Shown: positions 1 to 6,471 of the stretch, piece by piece
Position numbering within the stretch: position 1 is the stretch's first letter
Layout of the letters: each line of letters starts with the position of its first letter
DNA from: Gemmatimonadota bacterium
GTDB taxonomy: Bacteria > Gemmatimonadota > Gemmatimonadetes > Gemmatimonadales > GWC2-71-9
Assembly: GCA_003221825.1 (NCBI GenBank)
Contig: QHUE01000089.1
Location: 1 to 9,149, forward strand
Direction: 5' to 3'
Length of the DNA: 9,149 bases
The notes under the pieces: generated by a model
What the model was told of the DNA's origin: nothing
The model's database searches: none
Seen by the model: only the letters and a program-made list of their open reading frames with translations
Translations under genes and position numbers: made by a program

Positions 1-633
1 GCCCATCGTGGCGGCGAGCGCGAGACGTTTGGGATTCACGTCCGACGCGATGACCTTGGTCGCGCCGGCCGCCCGCGCGATGCCGACCGCAAAGCAGCCG
101 ATCGGCCCGCACCCCACAATGAAGACTGTACTGCCGGGAATCTCCGCCCCCCCGGTCAGCACCGTGTGGAACGCGTTCCCCATCGGGTCCATGATCGCCC
201 CGACTTCGGTGGGGATGGTTCCCCCATCGAGCGTCAGCACATTGGTCGCAGGCATCGTGATGTATTCGGCGAACGCCCCGTCGCGATCGACCCCGATGAT
301 GCGCGTGTTCTGGCAGATGTGACTGTTGCCAGTGCGGCACTGGAGACAGTGCCCGCAGACGATGTGGCCTTCGGCGGTGACGAGGTGGCCCGCCCGGAGC
401 CCCGTGACGCCGTCACCGACGGACTCGATCTCTCCGGCAAATTCGTGGCCGACGACGATCGGCGGCTTGATGCGCCCGCGAGCCCATGGGTTCCAGTCGG
501 CGATGTGGAGGTCGGTGCCGCAGACCCCGGCGTGCCGGACCGCGATCAAGACTTCACCGGGGCCCGGCGTCGGTTTCGGCACAGACTTCACGGTCAAGCC
601 GGGCGCGCGTTCTTCCTTGACGATTGCTTGCAT
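1..633 (-). CDS. tdh: L-threonine 3-dehydrogenase, zinc-dependent MDR family (3' end beyond the window)
   Basis: This gene probably oxidises L-threonine to 2-amino-3-ketobutyrate with NAD+ in the cytoplasm, the first step of threonine conversion to glycine and acetyl-CoA. The visible 211 residues run from an ATG at 631-633 to the window edge without a stop. The N-terminal catalytic domain has CGTDLHI (Cys38, Thr40, His43) and GHEFAGE (His63, Glu64), the usual catalytic zinc region. Cys93, Cys96, Cys99 and Cys107 form the structural zinc lobe, and the GHIVCGHC run is typical of Tdh. GAFAEYI (119-125) and DPMGNAFHT (149-157) also match Tdh. The Rossmann motif GCGPIG is at 174-179 with an acidic Asp198 after beta-2, consistent with NAD. 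About 130 residues should lie outside the window. The start is 35 bp downstream of the SDR stop, so it is probably the last visible gene of the fdhF operon. No clear Shine-Dalgarno sequence is seen. A related polyol dehydrogenase is possible but less likely. Confidence 0.85.
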   Translation of the reverse strand, partial: MQAIVKEERAPGLTVKSVPKPTPGPGEVLIAVRHAGVCGTDLHIADWNPWARGRIKPPIVVGHEFAGEIESVGDGVTGLRAGHLVTAEGHIVCGHCLQCRTGNSHICQNTRIIGVDRDGAFAEYITMPATNVLTLDGGTIPTEVGAIMDPMGNAFHTVLTGGAEIPGSTVFIVGCGPIGCFAVGIARAAGATKVIASDVNPKRLALAATMG

Positions 634-668
634 GAACTCGGGGACGGGGGAAGGGGAAGAGGGACGGG

Positions 669-1388
669 TTAAAAGATGGACCGTGTAAAACCGCCATCGA
701 CCTCGAGGACGGCGCCGGTAATATAGCTGGCCCGTTCGGACGCCAGAAACACGACCGCCGCGGCGAGCTCCTCCGGCGTCCCAATCCGTCCGATCGGCGT
801 CTCTGCCATTCTTTGCTTGATCATCTCAGGGCGGGCTTTCGACAGCTCCTCGATTCGCTCCGTAGCGATGAATCCCGGGCAAATGCTGTTCACCGTGATG
901 CCGTCCTTTGCGACCTCGTCGGACAGGGCCTTGGCGAAGCCGAGGACGCCGGCGCGCGCCGTCGAGGACAGGATCAAGCCTGGCAGCGGCTGCAATGCCG
1001 CGATGGACGCGAGACAGATGATCCGGCCCCATTTCGCCTTCGTCATGATCGGCACGGCCGCGCGGGCCAAGTGGATTGTGGACAGGAGGTTCAGCTCGAT
1101 CGCCTTTCGCCAGGCGTCCGCCTGCTGATCCTTGAAGGCCGCGGCGGGGGGCCCGCCGGCATTGCAGAAAAGAATGTCGAGCCGGCCGAATCTCTTGGCG
1201 ACGTCCTGCACCAATCGCTCCGCCTCGGCAGGAACCGTGACGTCCGCGGGGAAGGGAGCGGTTTTGGGATCGCGCCCGTTTACCGCGACCTGCGCCCCCT
1301 CGTCGCCAAGCAAGGTGGCGACCGCGCGGCCGATGCCGCGGGTCCCGCCGCAGACCAGGGCGACGCGACCCTCGAGGCCGAGGTTCAA
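669..1388 (-). CDS. SDR-family oxidoreductase, 3-oxoacyl-ACP reductase-like, with altered catalytic residues
   Basis: This is a short-chain dehydrogenase/reductase of 239 residues; the substrate is unknown. The nucleotide-binding motif GGTRGIGR is at 14-21, CNAGGPP at 75-81, the tetrad Asn is Asn100 in ELNLLS, and Ser128 lies in LASIA. The PGFIATERI loop (171-179) and the C-terminal YITGAVLEVDGG (222-233) are typical. The positions that should be the YxxxK Tyr and Lys are Ser141 and Arg145 (SSTAR), so the usual proton-donor machinery is absent. From memory this matches a BKR-like SDR subgroup that departs from the tetrad. The region after GRD (38-40) is about 12 residues shorter than in FabG, so a helix is trimmed; mycobacterial MabA is also short here. 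The start is TTG at 1386-1388: it overlaps the fdhF stop as TTGA and gives the family-typical N-terminus MNLGLEGRVALV. This implies translational coupling to fdhF. It is followed 35 bp later by tdh. Confidence 0.85.
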   Translation of the reverse strand: MNLGLEGRVALVCGGTRGIGRAVATLLGDEGAQVAVNGRDPKTAPFPADVTVPAEAERLVQDVAKRFGRLDILFCNAGGPPAAAFKDQQADAWRKAIELNLLSTIHLARAAVPIMTKAKWGRIICLASIAALQPLPGLILSSTARAGVLGFAKALSDEVAKDGITVNSICPGFIATERIEELSKARPEMIKQRMAETPIGRIGTPEELAAAVVFLASERASYITGAVLEVDGGFTRSIF

Positions 1389-4318
1389 GCGCGCTCGATC
1401 CGCACCGCGCAGACCTTCAGCTCGGCCATTTTCGCGTAGGGATCCAGCACCGGGTTGGTGAGCAGGTTGGCCGCCGCTTCGCGGAAGTGGAACGGCACGA
1501 ACACTTGCCCGCGCGCGACACGATCGCTGATGCGCGCGGCGGTGACCATCGAGTTGCGCCGCGACGTGAGCCGCACCAGTGCACCCTCCTGGACGCCGAG
1601 CGCTTTGGCATCGTCCGGGTGAATCTCGACGATCGCCGTCGGCTCCCGTGCATCCAGCCCGCTCGCCCGCCGCGTCATCGTGCCGGTATGCCAGTGATAG
1701 AGCTGGCGGCCCGTGTTCATCACGAATGGATACTCGTCGTCGGGGAGCTCGACGGGATCGGTGTACTCGACCGCCACGAAGGTAGCCCGGCCGTCCGCCG
1801 TGGGAAACGCCTTGTCGAACAAGAACGATGTGCCGGGATGGGTGGCGTCCGGAACCGGATACTGCAAGCCGGCGCCTTCGAGCCGCTCGTATGTCACCCC
1901 CGCCCAGCTGGGCGTCACGCGCGCGATTTCCCGCATGACATCCTCGGCGCCCCGGAACGTGGTCGGCAGGCCGAGCCGGTTGGTAAGCTCCATCAGGATC
2001 TCGAGATCGCCGCGCGCCTCCCCAGGCGACTCGACCGCTTTGTGGGTGAGCTGGATGCGGCGCTCGGTGTTGACGAACGTTCCCGCCTTCTCGGCGAAGC
2101 TCGCGCCCGGCAGCACCACGTCGGCGTAGCGGGCGGTTTCCGTGAGAAAGAGATCCTGGACCGCGAGGAACTCGAGCTCCTGAAACCAGTGCTCGGCGTG
2201 CGCGATATCGGGATCCGAGATGACCGGGTTCTCACCCATGATGTACATCCCGCGGACGCCGCTCTCGGGCTTCACCACCTCGGTCACCATGAGGCCGCTC
2301 TTGAGCGACAGCGACTCGGCCGGCACGCCCCACGTGCCGGCGAAGCGGGCGCGCACCTTCTGGTCCCCGACCGGCTGATAGTCGGTGTAGACGAAGGGGA
2401 TCGCGCCGACGTCCGAAGCGCCCTGGACGTTGTTCTGGCCGCGCACGGGCAGCATCGCCGCGCCCCAGCGCCCGATCATGCCGCACGCGAACATGAGATT
2501 GAGCAGCGAAGTAACGATGTCGGTGCCGTTCGCATGCTGCGTCAGCCCCATCGCCCACAGCGTGCTGGTGTTCGGCCCCTTCGCGTAGATCTCGGCTGCG
2601 CGCTCGATTTTTTCCGCCGCTATGCCGGTTATTTTCGCCGCCTTTGCCGCCGTGTACGGCCTCACCGCTTCGCGGACCTTCTCAAAATCATGCGTACGCT
2701 TGGCGATGAAATCCCTATTCTCCAACCCTAGTCCCAAAATGTGGTTCAGCATCGCCGAGTAGAGCGCGACATCGGTGCCAGGCTGCATCTGGAGGTGAAT
2801 GTCCGCGCGGCCCGCGAGCTCGGTGCGCCGCGGATCGGCGACGATGAGCGTGGCGCGCTTCTCGTGCGCGCGCTTCAGCGCAGCGCCGAACACCGGGTGC
2901 GATTCGGTCGTGTTGGCGCCGGCGATGAAGATCACGTCGCAGGCCTGCTCGATCTCGCGCATCGAGCCCGACGCCGCCGCCGTGTTGATCGCGCGTTGCA
3001 TCGCCGCGACCGACGTCGAGTGGCACAGCCGCGTGCAGTGGTCCACGTTGTTCGTGCCCAGCGCGCCGCGGAACATGCGCATCATCAGGTAATTCTCTTC
3101 GTTCGAGCATTTGGCCGACGAGAAGCAGGCGAGCGCATCGGGGCCCCGGGCCGCCTTGATTCGCAGCAGCTCCTGCGAGGTCAGCTCGAGCGCTTCCTCC
3201 CAGGTGCCCTCACGAAAAGGCGAGTACCAGTCGTCGGGGGTCGCGACGCGGTCGCGGATGTCCAGGTCGAGCCGCTCGAGCAGCGGTAGCTCGCGCACGC
3301 TCTTGCCGGTCGCGCGGGGCGGGGTGCCCGGCTTGGTGCGCCGGCCCTCGCCTTCGATCGTCCGCCATGGCCCGGCACGGCGCTCGGCGCCCTTCGGCCC
3401 TTTCCAGATCCAGCGGCCTTTTTCCTTCGTCCATCCCTTCCGGATCAGAGGCCGAGTGAGCCGGTCGCGGTGTTGGGGGAAATCGTAGCCGAAGCGCCCC
3501 TTCACGCAGGTGGAGCCCTGATTGGGCGTGTTCAGCTCGATATCGGGAGATGTGACGCGAACGACCTGATTGTTGGCGACGTGCAGATCGACCTGACACC
3601 CGACGCCGCAGTAGGGGCAGACCGAACGCACGATCTTCTCGGGGTGTCGAATCTGCTCGGGTGCGAATCGCTGCCGCGGCATCACCTCGAAGATCGCGCC
3701 GGTCGGGCAGACCCGAACGCATTCCCCGCACCAGGTGCATCCGGCTCGGTCCGGATCGCCGTCCGCGCCCACGATGATCTCGGCGTGCTCACCACGGTAG
3801 CCGACGTCGAGCACGCCAACCACTTGAATATCCTCACAGGCACGCACGCAGCGCGTGCACAGGATGCAGGTGGACATGTCGTGGCGGATCATCGGATCGC
3901 CGGGGCGCTCGTCGCCCGAGCGCAGCGGCAGATCGCGCCCTTCGACGGCGGTCGGCACGACGTCGTACTGCACGAGGTAGCGCTCGAATTCGTTGCGCGG
4001 GTTCGCCCGGCCGCCGTTGCGGAGGTGATCGGCGGGATAGCGCTCGGCGAGGAGCCGCAGCACACCCTTGCGGTTCTCGACCGCGGCGTGCGACTGCGTG
4101 GTCACAACCATGCCGTCGGCGATCTTGGTCGCGCAGGCCGGGATCAGTTTCGGCTGGCCTTCGACGGAGACGAGACAGATGCGGCAGTTGCCGACGATTG
4201 GGAGGGTGGGGTACCAACAGAGAGTCGGGATCTCGATGCCGGACGACCGGGCGGCATCGAGAATCGTCTGGCCTTCAGCTGCGCCTACGACACGTCCATC
4301 TACGGTGAGGCTCGGCAT
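1385..4318 (-). CDS. fdhF: Formate dehydrogenase alpha subunit, molybdopterin type with N-terminal 2Fe-2S domain
   Basis: This 977-residue cytoplasmic-type enzyme is predicted to oxidise formate to CO2, or the reverse. A 2Fe-2S ferredoxin domain occupies about 1-80 (Cys34, Cys45, Cys48, Cys62). Two 4Fe-4S clusters are set by Cys151/154/157/161 and Cys194/197/200/204. The catalytic molybdopterin domain begins with Cys234/237/241/271 plus Lys273. The metal ligand is Cys432 in TRLCHS, encoded by TGC, so this is a cysteine and not a selenocysteine enzyme. His433 and Arg626 (VRGQNNVQG) match active-site residues of FDH-H. The C-terminal cofactor-binding domain has TGRQLYHWHTGTMTRR (869-884). Two oddities stand out. 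The His-Cys cluster ligands usually found after the 2Fe-2S domain are absent from the 95-115 region (ADHLRNGGRANPRNEFERY). There is also a long basic insert at about 294-368. No signal peptide or Tat motif is seen. No FdsB/FdsG-like partner is adjacent. The downstream SDR starts inside its stop codon. Confidence 0.93.
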   Translation of the reverse strand: MPSLTVDGRVVGAAEGQTILDAARSSGIEIPTLCWYPTLPIVGNCRICLVSVEGQPKLIPACATKIADGMVVTTQSHAAVENRKGVLRLLAERYPADHLRNGGRANPRNEFERYLVQYDVVPTAVEGRDLPLRSGDERPGDPMIRHDMSTCILCTRCVRACEDIQVVGVLDVGYRGEHAEIIVGADGDPDRAGCTWCGECVRVCPTGAIFEVMPRQRFAPEQIRHPEKIVRSVCPYCGVGCQVDLHVANNQVVRVTSPDIELNTPNQGSTCVKGRFGYDFPQHRDRLTRPLIRKGWTKEKGRWIWKGPKGAERRAGPWRTIEGEGRRTKPGTPPRATGKSVRELPLLERLDLDIRDRVATPDDWYSPFREGTWEEALELTSQELLRIKAARGPDALACFSSAKCSNEENYLMMRMFRGALGTNNVDHCTRLCHSTSVAAMQRAINTAAASGSMREIEQACDVIFIAGANTTESHPVFGAALKRAHEKRATLIVADPRRTELAGRADIHLQMQPGTDVALYSAMLNHILGLGLENRDFIAKRTHDFEKVREAVRPYTAAKAAKITGIAAEKIERAAEIYAKGPNTSTLWAMGLTQHANGTDIVTSLLNLMFACGMIGRWGAAMLPVRGQNNVQGASDVGAIPFVYTDYQPVGDQKVRARFAGTWGVPAESLSLKSGLMVTEVVKPESGVRGMYIMGENPVISDPDIAHAEHWFQELEFLAVQDLFLTETARYADVVLPGASFAEKAGTFVNTERRIQLTHKAVESPGEARGDLEILMELTNRLGLPTTFRGAEDVMREIARVTPSWAGVTYERLEGAGLQYPVPDATHPGTSFLFDKAFPTADGRATFVAVEYTDPVELPDDEYPFVMNTGRQLYHWHTGTMTRRASGLDAREPTAIVEIHPDDAKALGVQEGALVRLTSRRNSMVTAARISDRVARGQVFVPFHFREAAANLLTNPVLDPYAKMAELKVCAVRIERA

Positions 4319-4350
4319 GCCTGATAGATAGGCAGCCGAATGTGGTGCTG

Positions 4351-4518
4351 CTAGATCTTGGGGTCTACCGGGAGATGGCGATGCGTGTGATCGCCATCTT
4401 CTCCTTCATCGAGGAACCAGCAGTAAGCCCAGATCTTGGCAGGGCGCAGGATCTGCTGACCGGCCCGCAGGATAATCCCCATCGGCTCGTCGTCGAGGAC
4501 CAGAGGAAGCGTTGTCAT
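4351..4518 (-). CDS. Small hypothetical protein upstream of fdhF
   Basis: I do not recognise this ORF. From the ATG at 4516-4518 it encodes 55 residues, MTTLPLVLDDEPMGIILRAG followed by a Trp/Tyr-containing KIWAYCWFLDEGEDGDH stretch and an acidic/His-rich tail ending DPKI. An in-frame ATG at 4549-4551 would give 66 residues. I prefer the shorter form because the extra residues are encoded by a small inverted repeat. The protein-like composition, the position 32 bp upstream of fdhF and the same orientation support a real gene. About 70% of its third codon positions are G or C by my count, which looks lower than in the neighbouring genes. It has no cysteine motif, membrane segment or signal peptide. 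It could be a leader gene of the fdhF operon, or the coding appearance could be chance. No strong Shine-Dalgarno sequence decides the start. Confidence 0.4.
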   Translation of the reverse strand: MTTLPLVLDDEPMGIILRAGQQILRPAKIWAYCWFLDEGEDGDHTHRHLPVDPKI

Positions 4519-4535
4519 GCCTGCATCCGCAGGCA
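4518..4535. repeat. Small perfect inverted repeat at the start of the hypothetical ORF
   Basis: tgcctgc (4518-4524) and gcaggca (4529-4535) are perfect 7-bp arms around a 4-base loop. The element sits at the ATG (4516-4518) of the small ORF upstream of fdhF. It resembles the short palindromes (ending in ATGAC on the minus strand) scattered through many bacterial genomes. It has no T-run, so it is not a typical intrinsic terminator. In mRNA it could fold just before the start codon. Confidence 0.5.
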
Positions 4536-4610
4536 AAACTCCTGCCGCCATGTCCTCATGCTACGTGCTGTCGTGCCAACGGGTTACGGTTTTAGGAAGA
4601 ATGAGGAGGG

Positions 4611-5489
4611 TCAGTCCGACACGTTCAACGCCGACTTCGGCGTGTCGTGCTGACGCGGCGGCTTGATCGCCGTGAACCCGGATCGCTTGGAGCGGCGGCT
4701 TCCCCCCCGTTGGACCTGCCATCCCTGATAGAGCGATTGGAAGGCCTCGGGGGCGAGGGGAATCACTTCCCGGTTCTCGTTCGCGGGCGGCAAGATCAAG
4801 TGCACGCCACCCGAAGGCGTCCGCACCTGCAGATCGGCGATCAGCGAGGCGCGCTGTTTGGCGCGGAGCTGGCCGAGACTCCCCGGCGCAATGGCCACCA
4901 GTGTGGGCGACAGGTCGGGGAACCAGCTGCCGAAATTGATGACGAGCGCCTGGAAGGCGCCGGCGAGCTGTTCCGCCACCGCACGCCCCTCCGCCGCCTC
5001 GACCGCGCCCAGGTTCTGATCCAGCAGGAACACTTCGGCGTCATGAGCGGCGAGGTAGAGGGCTTCGCCGAGCGCCGCGGCGCCAAGGACGACGATGACG
5101 TCGCCCGGCTCGAGCCGGTCCGCCCACGGCACGATCGGATGCCCGCGATCGAAGCCCCAATGCGTCGGCTCGCGTTGCGCCTCGCGCAGCGCGCGATGCT
5201 TCTGGCGCCAGCGCGGAAACGAGGGGAGGCGCAGGCGGCGGGCGATGATCCGGTCGACGTGCTCGAGCAGCAGCACTTCGGTGAGCAGATACTGGTCCTG
5301 CGCGCTCGCCTGGAGCTCGCGCACCGCCTCGTCACCGATTTTGAGCAGCTCGGCGCGGGGTACTGTGTTCTTGTACTCCTCGAGCCGCTGCAGAATGAAC
5401 TCCTGGTACTCCTGTTTGAGCGAGCGTGGGGCGCGGCGAACGGGGGTCATCCCCGTCTTGGTCGTGTGAAGCGGCACGGAGGTCAGCAT
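4611..5489 (-). CDS. Uncharacterised protein with a class I SAM-methyltransferase-like fold
   Basis: I cannot assign a specific function to this 292-residue protein. Residues 24-105 look helical and charged. A Rossmann-like domain follows: VIVVLGAAALGEALYLA (131-147) resembles methyltransferase motif I with a degenerate glycine pattern, Asp157 ends the next strand (VFLLD), TLVAIAPG (196-203) fits strand 4, and GGVHLILPP (227-235) fits strand 5 after the post-motif turn. The C-terminal 35 residues are basic and probably disordered. The start at 5487-5489 overlaps the stop of the upstream CDF gene as ATGCTGA, implying coupled translation. An alternative ATG at 5448-5450 would remove 13 residues. 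The longer antisense-overlapping extension upstream is discarded because it lies in the CDF coding region. A possible role is SAM-dependent methylation, but the lack of a clean GxGxG makes catalytic activity uncertain. Confidence 0.75.
   Translation of the reverse strand: MLTSVPLHTTKTGMTPVRRAPRSLKQEYQEFILQRLEEYKNTVPRAELLKIGDEAVRELQASAQDQYLLTEVLLLEHVDRIIARRLRLPSFPRWRQKHRALREAQREPTHWGFDRGHPIVPWADRLEPGDVIVVLGAAALGEALYLAAHDAEVFLLDQNLGAVEAAEGRAVAEQLAGAFQALVINFGSWFPDLSPTLVAIAPGSLGQLRAKQRASLIADLQVRTPSGGVHLILPPANENREVIPLAPEAFQSLYQGWQVQRGGSRRSKRSGFTAIKPPRQHDTPKSALNVSD
5440..5456. repeat. Short inverted repeat spanning the alternative start of the methyltransferase-like gene
   Basis: acgggg (5440-5445) and ccccgt (5451-5456) are 6-bp arms around gtcat. 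The loop contains the internal in-frame ATG (5448-5450) that is the alternative start of the 292-residue gene. It is within coding sequence under the longer start. Confidence 0.35.
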
Positions 5490-6361
5490 GGCTCGACGTG
5501 CACCGTCACTTCCTCGAGCTCCAGGTCCTTTTTCAGCCGCGCTTCCACCGCGTCGGCGATCGCGTGCGCATCCGAGACGTTCGCGGCCGAATCCACGGCG
5601 ATCGTGACTTCGGCATAGCGGACGCCGGCGTTGCCGCCGCGCGAGCGGATGCCGTAGGCGCTCTTCACGCCTGCGACGGCCTGCGCCGTTTGCCGGATCG
5701 TGGGTGCGGGAATCGCGCGCTCGTCCACGAGGACGGGCACCGCGCGGGCGAGCATCTGGTAGGCCACTCGCACGATCAGCAGCGCGATCACGATGGCGAT
5801 GGCGGGATCGACCCACGTCGCGCCGCGCCGGGCAAACAGCACGCCGATCACCACGCCGATCGTGATGAAGACATCGGCGCGCGTGTGCGCGGCGTCCGCG
5901 ATGAGCAGCTCGCTCGACAGCTCGTGGCCTCGAGCGTTCTCGTACCAGGCCACGAAGATGTTGGTGAGGAGCGTCGCGACGAGTAGCGCGAGGCCGAGAT
6001 CGCTGACCTGGATCGCGTGGCCGCCCGACAGCAAATGCCCGATCGCGTTGCGCACCAGCTCGAAGCAGGTGACCGACAGGAACACCACGATCCCCAGCGC
6101 GCCCAGCGTTTCGAACTTGCCATGGCCGTAGGGGTGGTCTTCGTCGGGCTCGCGGGCGGCGACCCGCACGACCACGAGCCCCAACACGTTGTAGACAGCG
6201 TCGACGGAGGAGTGCACGGCGTCGCCGATGACGGCGAGCGACCCAGACAGGATGCCGATGGTGGCTTTGACGACGAGCACCGCGATGTTGGCGACAAGCA
6301 GTCCCGCGAGCACGCGGCGCACGGCGCGGGACCGATCCAGGGCGTTGTCCGGGGCGGACAT
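5483..6361 (-). CDS. Cation diffusion facilitator (CDF) family metal transporter
   Basis: This is an inner-membrane divalent metal/proton antiporter of the CDF family. From the ATG at 6359-6361 it has 292 residues, close to the family norm. Six hydrophobic segments lie at about 17-39, 48-68, 86-104, 119-140, 160-178 and 184-207, and a cytoplasmic dimerisation domain at about 210-292 ends in VTVHVEP. The metal site is visible as His50 and Asp54 in TM2 (GDAVHSSVD) and His159 and Asp163 in TM5 (DAAHTRAD). The loop after TM2 has DEDHPYGHGKFE (73-84), characteristic of the Fe/Zn branch. The HD-HD set suggests zinc, but specificity cannot be fixed here. A TTG at 6395-6397 would add 12 residues, but the ATG gives the usual short cytoplasmic N-terminus. 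No strong ribosome-binding site decides between them. It is transcribed divergently from sdpR and its stop overlaps the start of the methyltransferase-like gene. Confidence 0.92.
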   Translation of the reverse strand: MSAPDNALDRSRAVRRVLAGLLVANIAVLVVKATIGILSGSLAVIGDAVHSSVDAVYNVLGLVVVRVAAREPDEDHPYGHGKFETLGALGIVVFLSVTCFELVRNAIGHLLSGGHAIQVSDLGLALLVATLLTNIFVAWYENARGHELSSELLIADAAHTRADVFITIGVVIGVLFARRGATWVDPAIAIVIALLIVRVAYQMLARAVPVLVDERAIPAPTIRQTAQAVAGVKSAYGIRSRGGNAGVRYAEVTIAVDSAANVSDAHAIADAVEARLKKDLELEEVTVHVEPC

Positions 6362-6406
6362 GGTGTGCAAGCTTGTGCTATGGGCTGATTTAGTCAACGT
6401 AGGTCA

Positions 6407-6434
6407 GTACGGGCGCAGCATGCTGCGCCCCTAC
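6407..6434. repeat. 28-bp palindrome, copy 1 (one mismatch)
   Basis: The right arm tgctgcgcccctac (6421-6434) pairs with gtacgggcgcagca (6407-6420) except at one position (6410 is C where a perfect palindrome needs G). It matches the copy at 7378-7405 in 27 of 28 bases. The surrounding bases of the two copies are unrelated, so the repeated unit is the palindrome itself. It lies between the divergent CDF and sdpR genes. It is probably a REP-like dispersed palindrome; a regulatory role here is inference. Confidence 0.9.
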
Positions 6435-6435
6435 C

Positions 6436-6466
6436 TTGCGATAATTAGATAATTGTATAAATATCT
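6436..6466 (+). promoter_or_regulatory. AT-rich promoter/operator region of sdpR
   Basis: This AT-rich island just before the sdpR start contrasts with the GC-rich surroundings. GATAAT occurs twice (6440-6445 and 6448-6453) and TATAAA is at 6456-6461; any of these could be a -10 element, and none has a good -35 at 17 bp. AGATA (6447-6451) and TATCT (6462-6466) form an inverted repeat with a 10-base centre, a plausible half-site pair for the ArsR-type autorepressor encoded next door. Autoregulation is known for SdpR in Bacillus subtilis; this particular site is inferred. Confidence 0.5.
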
Positions 6467-6471
6467 ACCCA

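Noticed and set aside
1487..2731. Long plus-strand ORF (414 codons) opposite fdhF
   Set aside because: It is an Arg/His/Asp-rich shadow of the high-GC fdhF coding strand. It matches no family I recognise, while the minus strand encodes a clear enzyme with all its motifs.
3470..4324. Plus-strand ORF (284 codons) opposite the fdhF N-terminus
   Set aside because: It is antisense to the Fe-S cluster domains and has a composition typical of a high-GC shadow frame.
4617..4647. Inverted repeat cgacacg...cgtgtcg as terminator of the methyltransferase-like gene
   Set aside because: The arms lie within the last codons of the gene, compete with a nested stem, and no T-run follows.
5490..5816. N-terminal extension of the methyltransferase-like ORF into the CDF gene
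   Set aside because: The extension is Arg/Ala-rich and out of frame with a clearly coding CDF gene; the ATG at 5487-5489 gives the standard overlap.
6374..6397. TTGACT (6392-6397, minus) as a -35 box for the CDF gene
   Set aside because: At 16-18 bases downstream the hexamer is AAGCTT or similar, with no good -10, so a promoter cannot be supported.
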